Positions 38,160 to 50,618 of a stretch of DNA of 64,000 nt are shown here, piece by piece. The number at the start of each line of letters is the position of its first letter. Position 1 is the stretch's first letter. Origin of the DNA: Dermatemys mawii (taxonomy: Eukaryota > Chordata > Testudines > Dermatemydidae); contig ML677364.1 in the NCBI GenBank assembly GCA_007922305.1, forward strand, positions 18,996,538 to 19,060,537, written 5' to 3'. Made by a program: the position numbers and the translations under genes. The notes below the pieces were generated by a model. It did no database searches. It was not told the origin of the DNA and saw only the letters and a program-made list of their open reading frames with translations.

Positions 38160-39120
38160 AATTTGTTTCAGGCCCTGTAACAGGCTGGTCTATCCTTTTA
38201 AGGGCCAGGGGCCAGCTAGCCCTGTTTAATTATCAGAATGAGGGCTGGGTGTGTGTAAGGAAGGGCCTATAAAGGACTGAGAGCTCAGCTGGAAAGAGAG
38301 GTACAAAAGGGAAGCTAGTTTCTGTTGTCAGGTAAAAATCAGCTTGTCCTACTCACCATCTCAACACCCGGGTAGTGCAGAGTTGGGATATAGCTCGAAA
38401 CTGTCAGAGACCATGTAAGAAACACACTGAGGCCAAGCAACTTTGATCACAGGGCACACACACACCCCTCAGGCTAGTAGCTTCGAAGGCGTGTGGCAGC
38501 TTTATTAGACCCACACATCAGTATTTATAGGTTTAAGACAGACAAAGGAAAAACACTAGGTACCTGTCGTCACCTGTATCATCTCAGGCTGACCTTGCGC
38601 AAACTGCTTTCTACAGTTACTCAGTCAAGCAGAGAAAGATCAGGAGAGGGAACAAGGCAAAAATATTTGAACAAGATAAGGAAGTTAAGCAAGGCCAGGA
38701 GGAATTTATTGCAGGGGGCCCCTTTTATCGAACACTGTGATGGGTCTGGAGCAGAGCAAGGTAAAGAGTGAAAGGTCTCTGGGCCCCTGCAGCTGGTACT
38801 GCTTTGTTTTGTGTTACTTTTCAAAAAAAATTGTTTGAATTAATAGATTATATCCTGAGGAAAGGGCCTGAAAGAGATCTGGGTATGATATGTAAAACCC
38901 TTCCTGGGCTGGGGAAACAGGGCCTATATAGTCCATGACAGTGGGGCTGGCAAAGGAGCTTTGTACCACTGGTGGGAGGAGACTCCCACTTTCCAACAGC
39001 TTCATTTTAGCCCTGGGAGATCTAGAGGAATCTGATCTCTGTGTAAAAAAGCTATTTGTTGAGATTTTTGTATAGCACTCCATGGGGTGAGACTCCTAAT
39101 GACAGTAAAAGACTTTTCAA
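38160..39120 (+). repeat. Unclassified dispersed repeat interrupted by an LTR
   Basis: The parts 38160-38336 and 38760-39120 read as one unit, resuming after the duplicated GGTAAA, with the LTR-like insert between them. Blocks such as GGGCCTATAAAGGACTGAG and GACTTTTCAAGAGACCAGAT suggest an older repeat, perhaps LTR-derived itself. The family is not identified. Confidence 0.5.
38337..38759 (-). mobile_element. Probable solo LTR of an endogenous retrovirus-like element
   Basis: The insert is flanked by the direct repeat GGTAAA (38331-38336 and 38760-38765), a fitting target-site duplication. On the minus strand it contains a TATA-like CCTATAAATAC (38521-38531) followed by AATAAA (38501-38506) about 15-20 bases on, the order expected of U3-R in an LTR. 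No TG...CA termini are clean and no internal viral gene is present. Other short-element explanations remain possible. Confidence 0.55.
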
Positions 39121-41650
39121 GAGACCAGATAAAGGACATTCATAATACAGGTACTTTAAAAATCAATCTAAAACATTTTTAAAACAGTGACTCCTTAGCA
39201 TATGCAGTGTACACACAATGTAGGATGGTATGTGGTGCAGTCAAAGGTTTTACCTGTATTTATGTGGAATAATCTGCTAAATCGTACCTACATTGCTTTT
39301 AAAATAATGCCACCAAATCCGATTCATGCTGCTAAGGCTTGTGTCCTTTCTCACCATGTATACACACACACTTTTTTAGAGTCTTTTTGGCCCAAGTCCA
39401 GGAAGTCCCCTCAGCATCTGTTTAACTTTATGCATATGAGCAATCCAATATGATGATTCAAAAGCAAACTGGACTACTTATGCTTAAGGTTATGAGAGAA
39501 TAACTTAGTTTTGTACATGTACTCAATTGAGTTAAACAATGTGTTTTAACCACAAACCTTATATACACGCTGTCTGACAACTGACTTTTCAAATACTATG
39601 GCATATTTCTTGGGGAACAATAAATCTCTTTGGGAGAGTGGCTAATTAAGTCATATATGGTGCAAAAATGAATTCTCTTGAAGATTATAACATGTCTCAA
39701 ATAGGGGTGCACATAGTTGTGCTAAACCTGTATCATGAGCGCAGAGAGTACACTAATTTACGGGGCTAGCTACTGCCAGGTTGTAAATTTAGGTAAGGAA
39801 TAATTATGATGGAAATCTAAGACAACACACCTTTTAGAATAAAAATCCATGTGTTTATCTGTGATTGTTTCATCTCCAATTACTGAGTGAAAATGCGTTA
39901 GCTATTGCTTACAGAACATTAAAGAATCCATAGTAGCTCCATATCATTAATTAAATCTTGTAAACTAAATTCTCATCTGCTATTTCCTAAGCAGCACAGG
40001 ATTTATTTCATACGCTATCCGTGATGGATGTTTTTATCTAGATGCTACCCTGATGATACATTAGATGTTCTGGTCAGGTAACCAATACAATATATTAGGC
40101 TACCACTCCATTTACTCACTGAAGTACAAGAGCAGCAAAATTGGTATTTCCCTGGTAAAATTGACTGCACAGTATTTGTAACAGTAACATACGCTTTTCC
40201 CAGTTGCAGAACATTTTTCTTCACCTTTGCAAAGAAAAACAAACACTTAGCTTGTTAACTTTAATTTCTAATCCTGAATCACTTGGAAGCCGGATGCTGC
40301 TCCCAATTAAGTTAAGAATTTTGTCTTTGATTTCCTGGGGGAAGGATTGAACCTTTACCAAGTAAACAAATCCTGAGCTAAATACAAAGTTCATTTGGTA
40401 CCCATTTGACTATTTCAGCTAGGACTGATTTTTTTTTTCCTACTGAAATGGTTAGATTTGGAAGAATTAGATTTTATTGGTAAATATTAATAAATTTCAT
40501 GGCACACAGATTAAGTGATGAAAACATATTTTCCTAGCTAATCAAATCATAGCTAGGCAAAGTAAGAAAAATCCTGCTTGAGAACTTCTTAGAGTTTGAC
40601 TTAAGGTTATTTCCTTTGTATATTCTGATGTGAAGTTGACACTTTGTGTTTTAATGGTTCTAAAGCTTTAATTTTTTGAATCTCAGTGTCTGCTGTCCTT
40701 AACTAACTCACTGATCCCTCATAGTTTCCCGCAACTGTGAACATTTCAATGATTTTAAACTTTCTTCAGTTTTTATTAAACTGATACTATCCATCAAAAT
40801 TATAAACAAATATACTAATTGAGTTCTGCCCAGCATAGAAATAGTTCAACTGTATGGAGACTACCCTAAGTTAAACATATCGAAACATTACTTTTAAGAG
40901 AACAGCAGCTGCTTTGGGCTAGATAATCAGCAAGACCAACGCCTCACATTTTTAATGATATCTTTTAAAAAAATCAGCTCATAAAGCACGCCTTCATATT
41001 TCAAGAAGTGCTTTCTGAACTGATTAAAAGCCCCCAAATTAACTGTATAACAGAGAATTGAAACAAGAATGAGCTCATTGCCATGCCAGATTTTGATATC
41101 TCCTGTCAAAAATTCTGTGCCTGTTGGCCGGTTCATCCATCTGCCTGCTGAAAATAATCCCTTTAGGGTGGGTTTTTAAAATTTCTGCATGTATGTAACT
41201 TCTGTGCTTACCACAGGCAATAACAAAATCTCTAGTCTTTTCCAAATAGTCACTCATTTTATTGTTTACCTTTTTAATGACTTGGTTGCAGAAAAGTAAT
41301 AGCATCCCAATGGCATACTACATAGGCATACTGGAGCTTTGGACAGTTGACAAATGCAATTAAGTGACCGTCACGTGTATCTTAAATGAAAATGATGTTG
41401 TAGATCCTTCACGTTAAAGAGAACATAAGCAATTAGCAAAGTCCATTCTCATTAATGTGTGCAACCTGCTCAATATTGTAGCTGAACCATGGTACATATG
41501 CAGCAGAAGTTGCACATCAGTCAAAGAAGAATTTGACAGAGTTAATAGCTGTGTAGATCTTGTCCCAGCACTAATTTCATTCAACTTTCTTCTCCTTTGG
41601 ACAATTACACATAGGAGTTAATCCCTTGTCTCCATCACCTCTTGTCTGGT
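39121..41650. other. Intergenic, no gene seen
   Basis: AT-rich DNA. Two overlapping short minus-strand open frames lie at 40927-41305; they show no known domain. No repeats were recognised. Confidence 0.5.
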
Positions 41651-42117
41651 CTAGGGTTGCCAACTTTCCATTTTTCGAAACCAAATACTGCAGGCTCCCC
41701 TGTTGCTTAATCCCCCCTGGGACTCACCTGCCACCTGTAGAGCTGGGAATGAAGGAGCTGATGTGAAGCCTGCCTGCCCATTCGGGGTGCAGCAGGGTGA
41801 GAGGGATGTCTGTCTCAGGAGTGAGGGGCTGGAGAGAGCCAGAGCCCCAAGAGACTGAAAAAATGAGATGGGCCATCACAGGCGACAAGCCCAACTCCCA
41901 GCCCCACTCCTCAAGTGCAGTGCACTGTCAGGATCCCTCCTCCTCTAGCAGCAGCTGCCCTTCCCATCCTCCTGGTGGCAGAGGCCAACTGCAGTTACTG
42001 CAGTACCTGGACTTTTGGTGTCCAGTCAGCCGTGCTGACTGACACTGCATAGGTCCCTTTTTGACTGGACTTTCTGGTCAAAAACTGGTCAAAAACTACA
42101 CCAGTTGTCAGACTAGA
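41651..42117. mobile_element. Non-autonomous DNA transposon, right end eroded
   Basis: It starts CTAGGGTTGCCAAC and ends in GGTCAAAAACTGGTCAAAAA followed by an eroded mirror of the start (AGTTGTCAGACTAG). The interior is GC-rich. This fits a hAT-like non-autonomous element with terminal GGGTTGCCAAC. No target-site duplication was found. Confidence 0.55.
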
Positions 42118-42881
42118 GTAAAACTAACTGTTGGTAACTGGAAATGCTCCAGGTCAAACTCTACCCTCATCCACACACATGCTGTGCCGTTTAATTCAAT
42201 GGCATTTCATGGACTTTACAAAATGGTGCCAGGGTTTGGTGCATTCCAGTTGCTGATATTGGGGAACAAATTAGGGAGGTGTTGGAATGCACAGCAGTAA
42301 TGTGACTATAGCAAAGTCAGAATATTATTTGAGGCTATTCTTGGGCTGATGCAGCTTTTGAGGATCTTTAACACATGAAGAGTTCTACAATAGTGTATCC
42401 TAAAGGCATGTGCTCCTAGTGCAGTATTTATCAGCCTTACAAATATGATTTCAAAAAGGATCAGGGCAGGAGAAGCCGATTGTACCAACCTTGTGAATCA
42501 TAAAAAAATTCAGTTGATGGCTTCTGACTGTATCTTATAGAGAACAGAGCACATTTTAAGAAAGTATCTCAATATTAATGTGCTTAATGGATGCTATCTG
42601 CCTAGAATGCTTAATCTGATACATCATCCAAAAAACCACTTTCAGAATAATAAGTAGTCTGAGGGTATGGAAAACCACAGATCAGGAGCAAATTGCAATA
42701 TACCTCCACCGTCTGATCACAGTTTTTAAGTGAAGGGCATTAGGGCTGTCGCTTTCCTGTCCAATTTGAAGAACTTCTACTCACTAGTCTTCCTCATTGT
42801 GGAGTCTCTCCACTTACCTCACTTGTCTGTCTTATAACCCTTCCTCTCCCACTTTATCTCAATGCCTGCGTTCTTCTGCAT

Positions 42882-43240
42882 TGTGACAGGGTGCTGCTAG
42901 AGAGACCTTTAATGAGCTCCTGCCACTGCAGCCCCAACTGGGGATTGGATCGGGGATGGGTAGATAGCCTGACGCATGTCTGATAACTGACCACAACTGC
43001 CAGCCCTGCTAGAAGGAGCTGTAAGGATGGGAGGAAGAGCTTGTGGGAATGGGGAGGGTGGAGAACAGGAGGCTCAGACTCAGTGGGAGGTGAAAGTCTC
43101 CTAGTCTGTTGCTGTTTACAAGTTGTTGTAAAAAGCCTGTATATAGTTGGAAACTGCTGGGAGGCGGGAGGGGTTGATCACAAATAAAGAGCACAGGTGT
43201 TGCACCAGCCTGAAGTGCCCCGAGTCTCGGGGAATGGGGG
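42882..43240 (+). mobile_element. LTR-like sequence
   Basis: It starts TGTGACAGGGTGCTGC, has TATATAG at 43140-43146 and AATAAA at 43183-43188. It finishes in a GC-rich stretch with CCCGAGTCTCGGGG, a 14-bp perfect palindrome. The arrangement is that of an LTR promoter and poly(A) signal. Without a partner LTR or target-site duplication this remains tentative; the right end is approximate. Confidence 0.45.
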
Positions 43241-45201
43241 AGAAGGGCCTAACTGGAGGAGCATATAGATGGGAAATTATATAGACTCAACAATTGGCTC
43301 CCTTGGCTAACTACGTTGACCACTTTGATAAGATGGGCAGTTGTCATTCATTTCTTGACTCCCATAACTTTTCCATTAGGAAAAAAAATGGTGCTGCTTT
43401 TCTGCTGCTCTTTGTACTCCACTCTGCTTTTTCTGATTAAACTGTAACAGAAAGTTAACAGCTACAATCTGTGAAACTCGCATTATTTTTAAAGTACCTT
43501 AGTTCTTAAAACTCCCTTTGAGATGTAATTAAATATTATCATTCCTATTTTACAGACAAGGAAACTGATACTGGTTACTCTCAGATGGACATGGAGTATT
43601 CTCTAAATAAAAATCTCTAAACTAGCAGGGATATGGATTCTAAACCTAGACACAGATTGAAGTATTGTACCAGTCACCTATTCTATAATAGGTAAACCAC
43701 AGTGCTATGTCGGAACCCTTGGATTTTAGGGTATTCATTTTCCAAGTCCAGTTCTGGCTCCAAATCTTGAGGCATAGACCCTTTTTCTAATGACTTGTCT
43801 AGAGCTTCACAGCAAGAGTGGCAGTACAAGACCCATCAGAAGACTTGGATCTGGTGCCGTAAACAAAATTGTCCTAGAATGACTACAAGTACAATAACCT
43901 GTGCAGAAACTTGTACTAGTAACTTGCTATCACATTCTCTAATCCCTGGCTTTCTTGAATATTACTTTGTCATTCAGCATCCTGTAACTAAGCAGAAGAT
44001 GATCTGAGAAAAGTCTATAGGTCCCAATTTACCAACTCACTTGGCATATGCTTAGTTGAATAGAGATGATTTGCTGAACTAGGGCCTTAACTTCTTGGCA
44101 AGAGAGACTTTACACTATTAACAGCAATATTTCTGTGTTGGAGCAGGTGGCAGGAACTGTTCTGTTATGAAGCCTAAGGCCTACATTAATAGTCAGACCC
44201 ATCTTATCTAAGTGGCAGGGGGTAATGACTGGGCTGTCTCTTGTGTCACTGCTATTTTTCAGCTGTTGCTAGAAAAATCACATGGGATTGCTTCATCTCA
44301 GGACAGCCTTCTTGGCTGAGGAGGAGGACTGCTGGAGCCTAGAGTCCCTTGAATAAGAGTGATCCCAGAAGGAGTATCCACCATTACTCTGGATCTAGGA
44401 GATAGGCAGGGAGCTTTTACTTGGCTTCTCCTTGCTCTGCTTCTGCTGCTTCCAAAACTTGCCAGGGAAGTCCTGCTCTGCTATCTCCAAGAAAGATGTG
44501 GCTATAGGAGGGGATCCCACTGGGTATTGTTTGCTTCTGGAAGGGAAGTGCCAGTAGAGTAGGTGTCTTCTTGCTTTTATTGAGCACTTGTGAGTGTGGT
44601 ACAGAGGGGATTCTTCAAGAGGACATGAGACCACCCAGGTAGGCAAAGTTCCTCAGGATGTAGAGTTTTAGATTTTCTTTCGTCTTGGGACTCAAATAAT
44701 TTGTTGGAGTTGATGGTGGGAGGGGGAGATTTAGGGCCAAATTTCACTATGGCAGGTCAGATTTGCAGATGAGAATGCAAAAATGTTGCATCTCTATGAA
44801 GAAATCTCTTGAAGAAATTATTGAGAATAATTTGTTTAATAGGATATACATTCTTGCATATTTACATTGGAAGTAAACTAGAATATTCTTCTGCCATTTT
44901 ACCAATCTCTTGCAGGGACAGGCTTTCCTGTATGCTGCACTTGGTTCTAAAAAGCTCCTCCATAATCCATTTTAGGAGTGGGAAACGGATGGACAATTAC
45001 TCCGGAAATGTCGCCTTACCTGACAGAGTCCGAACTAAAATTGTATCTCCAAGGTATTTAAATGAAAGGGTTGGGGAAAATGAGCAAGATGAAAATAACT
45101 CTCAGTACTAACTGCACACTGAAAGAAAAACTAAACTCACTCATTTAACCTCTAACTTACTCAGGTTATGGATTGTAGCTCGGGGAAATAACTTCTATCT
45201 G
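43241..45201. other. Intergenic, no gene seen
   Basis: Only short open frames occur, the longest about 100 codons at 44809-45111. None shows a known domain. No repeats were recognised. Confidence 0.5.
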
Positions 45202-45214
45202 TTTTATTTTCTTG

Positions 45215-45303
45215 CATCCGACGAAGTGGGTACTAGCCCATGAAAGCTTATGCTCTAAAACTTTAGTTAGTCTTTAAGGTGCCACAGGACTCTTTGTCAC
45301 TTC
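45215..45303 (+). mobile_element. Tail-only Penelope-like insertion with 13-bp target-site duplication (copy 6)
   Basis: The 89-bp insert equals the tail of PLE copy 3 (37264-37352) with two mismatches and no length change. It is bounded by identical TTTTATTTTCTTG at 45202-45214 and 45304-45316. It contains core CCGACGA, stem II GTGGGT/GCCCAT and GAAA. Extreme 5' truncation during target-primed insertion explains it. Confidence 0.92.
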
Positions 45304-45316
45304 TTTTATTTTCTTG

Positions 45317-48300
45317 ACAGTCTTGGCAAAGTAAAACCTGTAATTAAGCCCCCATAAAACAAATTTGTTTAAAATATCAGTCATAGAAGGTCTGAACTTA
45401 GACACACAAACCCATCATTAACACAATTAAAGCAATGAGGAAATGTAAACATTATCACTTAGTGTTAACTTAAGACTCAAGATGGAAATGTAGAAAATAA
45501 TTTCCAAGATTTCTCTAGCAGAGATGCCTTCGAATCAAAATTGTTTCAATCCTTCCTGCAGTTGAAATATCAGGTATTTTAATCCATACTTCAATGATGA
45601 CATAGTAAAAACTATATATCTACAGAGACAGCCTACTATATATACACTCCTATGTAAAATACACATCTGAGATCAGATCCTGCCTTGTCTGCTTTTTGTT
45701 GCCCCTAAGGGTGGCCCTTAGGGGATCATGCTAGCGAGCATAATTTAAAGTCATTCAAGTATCATTAGGAGTGAGATCAGCTTTTTGTTAGGTGAAAGAT
45801 CAAGGGCACTGAAAGGGATATGCAGCAGTGTCCCCACCCTTCCTCTTCAAACTGTGTTAGAGCCTGAGCTAAAGCTCTGTAGCCAGGGGTTTTAACAACT
45901 CATATCCTCTGCAGATTGGCATAAGGGAGGGACCTGTAACATACATGAGTATTAATGGGTTACATAGGCACCATCTGTATGATATCATGGGTTTTATTTA
46001 GGACTATAAAGTTATATGCTCAAAACCTAGTGTTTACCACCTTCTAGTTTAGAATATTGCAACTATTGAGGCTAGTGGATACAGGGTAGCTAGAGCCCTG
46101 TTAAATGTGTTTGAAGATTTTGGAGGGGGGAAATACCTGTGAAGATGAGGGACATTTCAGAAAAATATGGAGCGGAACTTCAAACTTACACTTTGGTGTG
46201 ACTAAGTATCTGCAGTAAAGCTGAAAGTAAAATGACCTGAACATCCCCATAAAGCATCATGCCTCTTTAGTCATTGACTTAAAATGGCGGTGGTCTGGTA
46301 TAGCTCAAAGGACCAACTGGAAGCAAAAACCAACAATAAATATGTGGGAGGGAAGGTTGTCTCCAAAGTCCTACCAGTAGTAGTGAATAGACACTACTGA
46401 GCTCTTACCAGAGGTAGAGAGAGTTCTGCATTTGTATCAAATAAAAGAATATTTCTATATTTATAATATGATAGAGCACAAGCCTTCTTACTTAACTTAA
46501 TGATCCCTGAGGCTTATGTTGTAAACTATTATTTTAACCCAAGGCAAAGTGACTCACTTCGCATTAGACATTCAGTCAGCATGCCAAAATGTGTCATTGG
46601 TTATGTAAGATGGAGAGTTAAGTAAATGTGGTGCTATATTAGAGAGAGAATGATAGTCCTGGACACTAAACTCTTCTGTCTGTCCACAGAACAGATACAG
46701 CAGACAGTTCCTCATTTACCACCCTTGTGCTGGGGTTTATAGACCCCCCGGTAAGGTTAAGGGAGTTGTGGAGGAGTATTGGGCCAATTAGACCCAGTCC
46801 CTTAGCACAGCATGCTGCAAATAAAGGACCTGCTTAAAAGGGGACTCTGACAGTCCAGCAGAGGCAAGTGAAGGAGAGATTGTCTGTCTGCAAAAAGGTA
46901 GGCAGGCTGTAGCTTCTGGGAAAGAGAGATCTACAGTGGAAGCGTTTAGACTAAGAGTAAGATCACCTGACTGGGAGCCAAGGGCCCTGACCCCTTTTGT
47001 CCTACAACAGCCACCAACAATGTTGATCAGCCATCAGTTCCAGGATTCTGACTTGTATTGTGTATGTGCCTGGAGTGCTCAGCCCTATTGCACTAGGCCT
47101 ACAGTACACATTTAATGGAAAGATGGTCCCTGCCCTGAATAGCTTAATATTGAAATATAAGATGAAAGGCAACAGGTGCGTGCCACAGAAAGTCAATGAC
47201 CTCATGTTCTCCCTCTCTGTTAGAACACCATGATAATCAGTGGTCACAGCGCACCAGCCGCCCACTCACTGTGGTTTATTTGTAGTCATGTCATTTCTAA
47301 CCAGCTCCATAAAGTGTCTAATGGGTGCATGTTTACCGGCTCGTCCACAGCTGAGCCGTAAAACTGTGGGGAAAGTGGAGACTGGGAAGAGGAGGCTCAA
47401 CGAGATCCACAGGAGGAGGCCATGGAAGTAGAGAAGCACATTACCCTGCACCTCTACCCCCAGTGCTCAGCAAGTCCCTCCTCTGGAGTCAGAGGAGGAC
47501 CCAGAAACACAGCAGGAACTGGAACACAAGGCTAGTAAGCTTAGACCTCACCAACATCCCCTCCCATTCTCTCCGGGGCTGCACGCCGGACAGGAAGGCC
47601 ACCACTTCCCTCCTCCCAATGGTCCCTTGCAAAGGCACCACTGTAAATTCAACATTTATTGAATTACCACAAACCACTATAAAGCTTTTTGGCAGAAGCT
47701 TTAAAACAGATTATCAGCAACCCATCATACTGCCTTTGAGTCTGTGTGTTTGCAGCCAATGGGCTCACAGAGAGCGGGGGGAGGGGTAGAAAGGTCTGGT
47801 TTGGGGACAGGCCATTTATACAAGATTAATGAATTCACAAATTTATTAAAATTGAATAAATTGTAACGCTGCAACATTACAGCTATTTTCTACTCCTTTC
47901 AAGATCACAAAGGCTCACTTCAGTACACCCTGCTTTACAAACAGGAACCGTACTGGGGCAGGGGTCAGTTAGTATCACGGTCAGTTATGCATGGTAAGAA
48001 GAAGGGGAACCTTTACTTCTCAGAAGGCTGTTGGAACATTCCTTGGTCACAGTACAAGTGCATTCAAGCATTCCCATGCCTTGGTGTCTGGCGTCTCCCT
48101 GCTTGGAGCCATGCTGCTAGGAGTGGGTAAGGGATCCACTCCAACAATTGCACAAACATAATGTGTTGTCTCTTTGCAGTGGGGAGGTGAGTGGTTTGTG
48201 GTCATGTGGGCACCCATAAACTGAGCTTCAAAATAACAAGTCCATTTTTTATTTATTGGGAGAGGGGTATTGCAAGTAGTGTAGATTTCCAATGTGCTCC

Positions 48301-49969
48301 AGTAGCAGCTACTTTACTTTCACAAATCCTCAAGCATGTGACAGGAAAAAATATTTCTAATTAGCTTAATTTTTTTTAAAAAAATTAGCTTTTGAAATGA
48401 ATTCATCTTTCTCTTGTAGAGGTAAATGAAGATAAATGGCTAGAGCCTCAGTTGGTATAAATCTTCATAACTGACTTCATTGGACCCACCCAGACTTATA
48501 CCAGTTAGGGATCTATCCCAAGGTTTTTAAAATTCCTTATCACTACGATAGAGAGGTTTCCAGATTACTGAATTAATGGAGAGTTTAGCCAGTTTTTTGA
48601 GACAGTACGAGACAAAGCATGGAAGTCAAAATTTCAAAATGAGTAACTTTTAAATGACTTGTAACTCAAAAAGAGTTTGTCTAGTTTTCTTCAAACACAA
48701 GAAGCGTTCTCTTCTCCCTTCACCATAACTCCTGCTATTTTTAAGCCAAACTCATAGGGAAGGCTAAAATAGTGGTATATATGGCTATGTAAATATGGAA
48801 CAGCTTCCATCTCTCCATAATGTGTAGGATGTTCATATTGTGCTTTCCTTCCTTGTGAAGAGCTGACTTCGTACAGATCCTTGAAGGAAGCCATTTCTAA
48901 TAGTCAACAGCAAGACATTTTATTGGTTTCAAATATTGTAGGAACAATTCTGCATATTCTTGAGAACCATCTATTAATATATATAAGACAGAACACTTTT
49001 GTATCACCCCTCCTTATTCAGATTTCAGCTAACTAGATCATATACTTTGTTAGGTAGCCAGTTCTACTATGGATTTTATTTTAATGTATTAACCTTTTCC
49101 AACTAAAATGTTTTCTGGTGCTGCTCCGTGGCTGCTCTTTGTGTCACAGGTGGCATTTCCATTAATAGCATTAATGCCTATGATGGGAGGAACAGAACAT
49201 GTAAGAGTAACATGGGTGGGGAAGGGATCTGGCACTTCTCCTGTGCACAAAAGTAGAAATCCTAAATCTTATTTCAGGGATTCCCAACCTGTAGGCCACA
49301 TCCAGAATTTGCAGGCAAACCTCAGAAGTACCACAATCACCATGTGGCCAGGGGTGCAGCTGCATGTGCTCTCAGTCTTCCTGAAAGTGGTACCTGCCAC
49401 TTCCCCTCCTGTTACTGCATGCAGTCACTGTTGTAAGGATTAGCCTGGAGAGTGAGGCATGGTGTGGTGGAATAGAAGAAGCTGGGAGAGGCATAACCCA
49501 GCAAAGAGTGGAGAGGTCCAGCCAAACTCAAAAAAAGCGGGGAGAACCGAGGATGGAGAAAGAAGTTGGAGAGAGAGAAAACTGGAGCTGGGAGGAGAAA
49601 AATAAACTGGAAAGCAGGGGAAGAACTAGAGCTGAGGAGGGAAAAATGAGAGAATACAGAAGAATGGGACATCGAGTTGTCACTGCAGGAGGGAGAAGAA
49701 GTGGAACACAATATGGGATGAAGAGCAAAAGAATAGCAGAATTAGAGAACACATTATGAGAAGGTTAAAAAAGGGAAATAAATAAAAAGTCAAACCCTCT
49801 GGGACAAGTGCCATTTCTTTTCTACACTCTGTAGACCATTTTGCACACTATAGGTGCTGTGATAATACTATGAGACAGGACACAAAGAATGTCAGACTGC
49901 AGCTGATTTACCAGGTGTTAGCATGAGATACATGGTTGAGTGCATCGAAGTGCTAAGAATCAAATAGCC
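45317..49969. other. Intergenic, no gene seen
   Basis: Contents noted: a GC-richer, repeat-like stretch at about 46700-47000, a decayed palindromic MITE at about 48443-48522, and a purine-rich tract (about 49500-49760). Open frames of up to 111 codons overlap each other and carry no domains. Confidence 0.45.
49500..49760 (+). repeat. Purine-rich (GA) tract
   Basis: The + strand is dominated by GGAGA, GAAAAA and GAGAGAG words for about 260 bp with few pyrimidines. The opposite strand therefore reads as Ser/Pro/Leu/Phe open frames, which are artefacts. Confidence 0.65.
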
Positions 49970-50610
49970 CAAGGGTCGGCAACCTATGGCGCACGTGCCA
50001 AAGACGGCACGCAAGCTGGTTTTTAATGGCACACTGCTGCCTGCCAGACTTCTGGCAGGCAGCAGCATGCTGTTAAAAATCCTGCCCAGCCTGGCCCACT
50101 CTTCTCCGACCCCACTCCCCCACCAAATGGGAGCTGCTCAGGTAAGCGCTCCGTACACAAACCTCCTGCACCAACCCTGAGCCCCCTCCCTCTTTCTAGC
50201 TCCTGGCCAGACCCTACAACCCCGTCCTAGCCTGCTCCTTCACCCCCCGCCCTGTGCTGAGTGCACCCCCACCCTCAGTGCAGTGCAGAGAGAGAGGAAG
50301 AGAATGGGCCAGAACCAGGGAGAAGGTAAGTACCCACTCTATGTGGGCAGAGCCGGGACCCCAGACCAGCAGCAGGCTGAGTGGGCTGGCAGCATAAAAT
50401 CAGCATTTTAATTTAATTTTAAATTAAGCTTCTTAAACATTCTGAAAACCTTGTTTACTTTACATACGACAATAATTTAGTTGTATAATATATAGACTTA
50501 TAGAAAGAGACCTAAAAAATGTTAACATGTATTACTGGCACGCGAAACCTTAAATTAAAGTGAATAAGTGAAGACTTGGCACACCGCTTCTGAAAGGTTG
50601 CCGACTCCTG
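49970..50610. mobile_element. hAT-type non-autonomous element with 8-bp target-site duplication
   Basis: The ends CAAGGGTCGGCAACC and GGTTGCCGACTCCTG are inverted repeats (13 of 15 match). Identical AAATAGCC flanks the element at 49962-49969 and 50611-50618. An 8-bp duplication and this type of terminus are hAT hallmarks. The 641-bp interior has no transposase frame. Part of the same family occurs at 12411-12590 (minus strand). Confidence 0.92.
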
Positions 50611-50618
50611 AAATAGCC

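Noticed and set aside
49412..49752. Minus-strand Ser/Pro/Phe-rich frames
   Set aside because: They mirror a GA-rich tract on the + strand.
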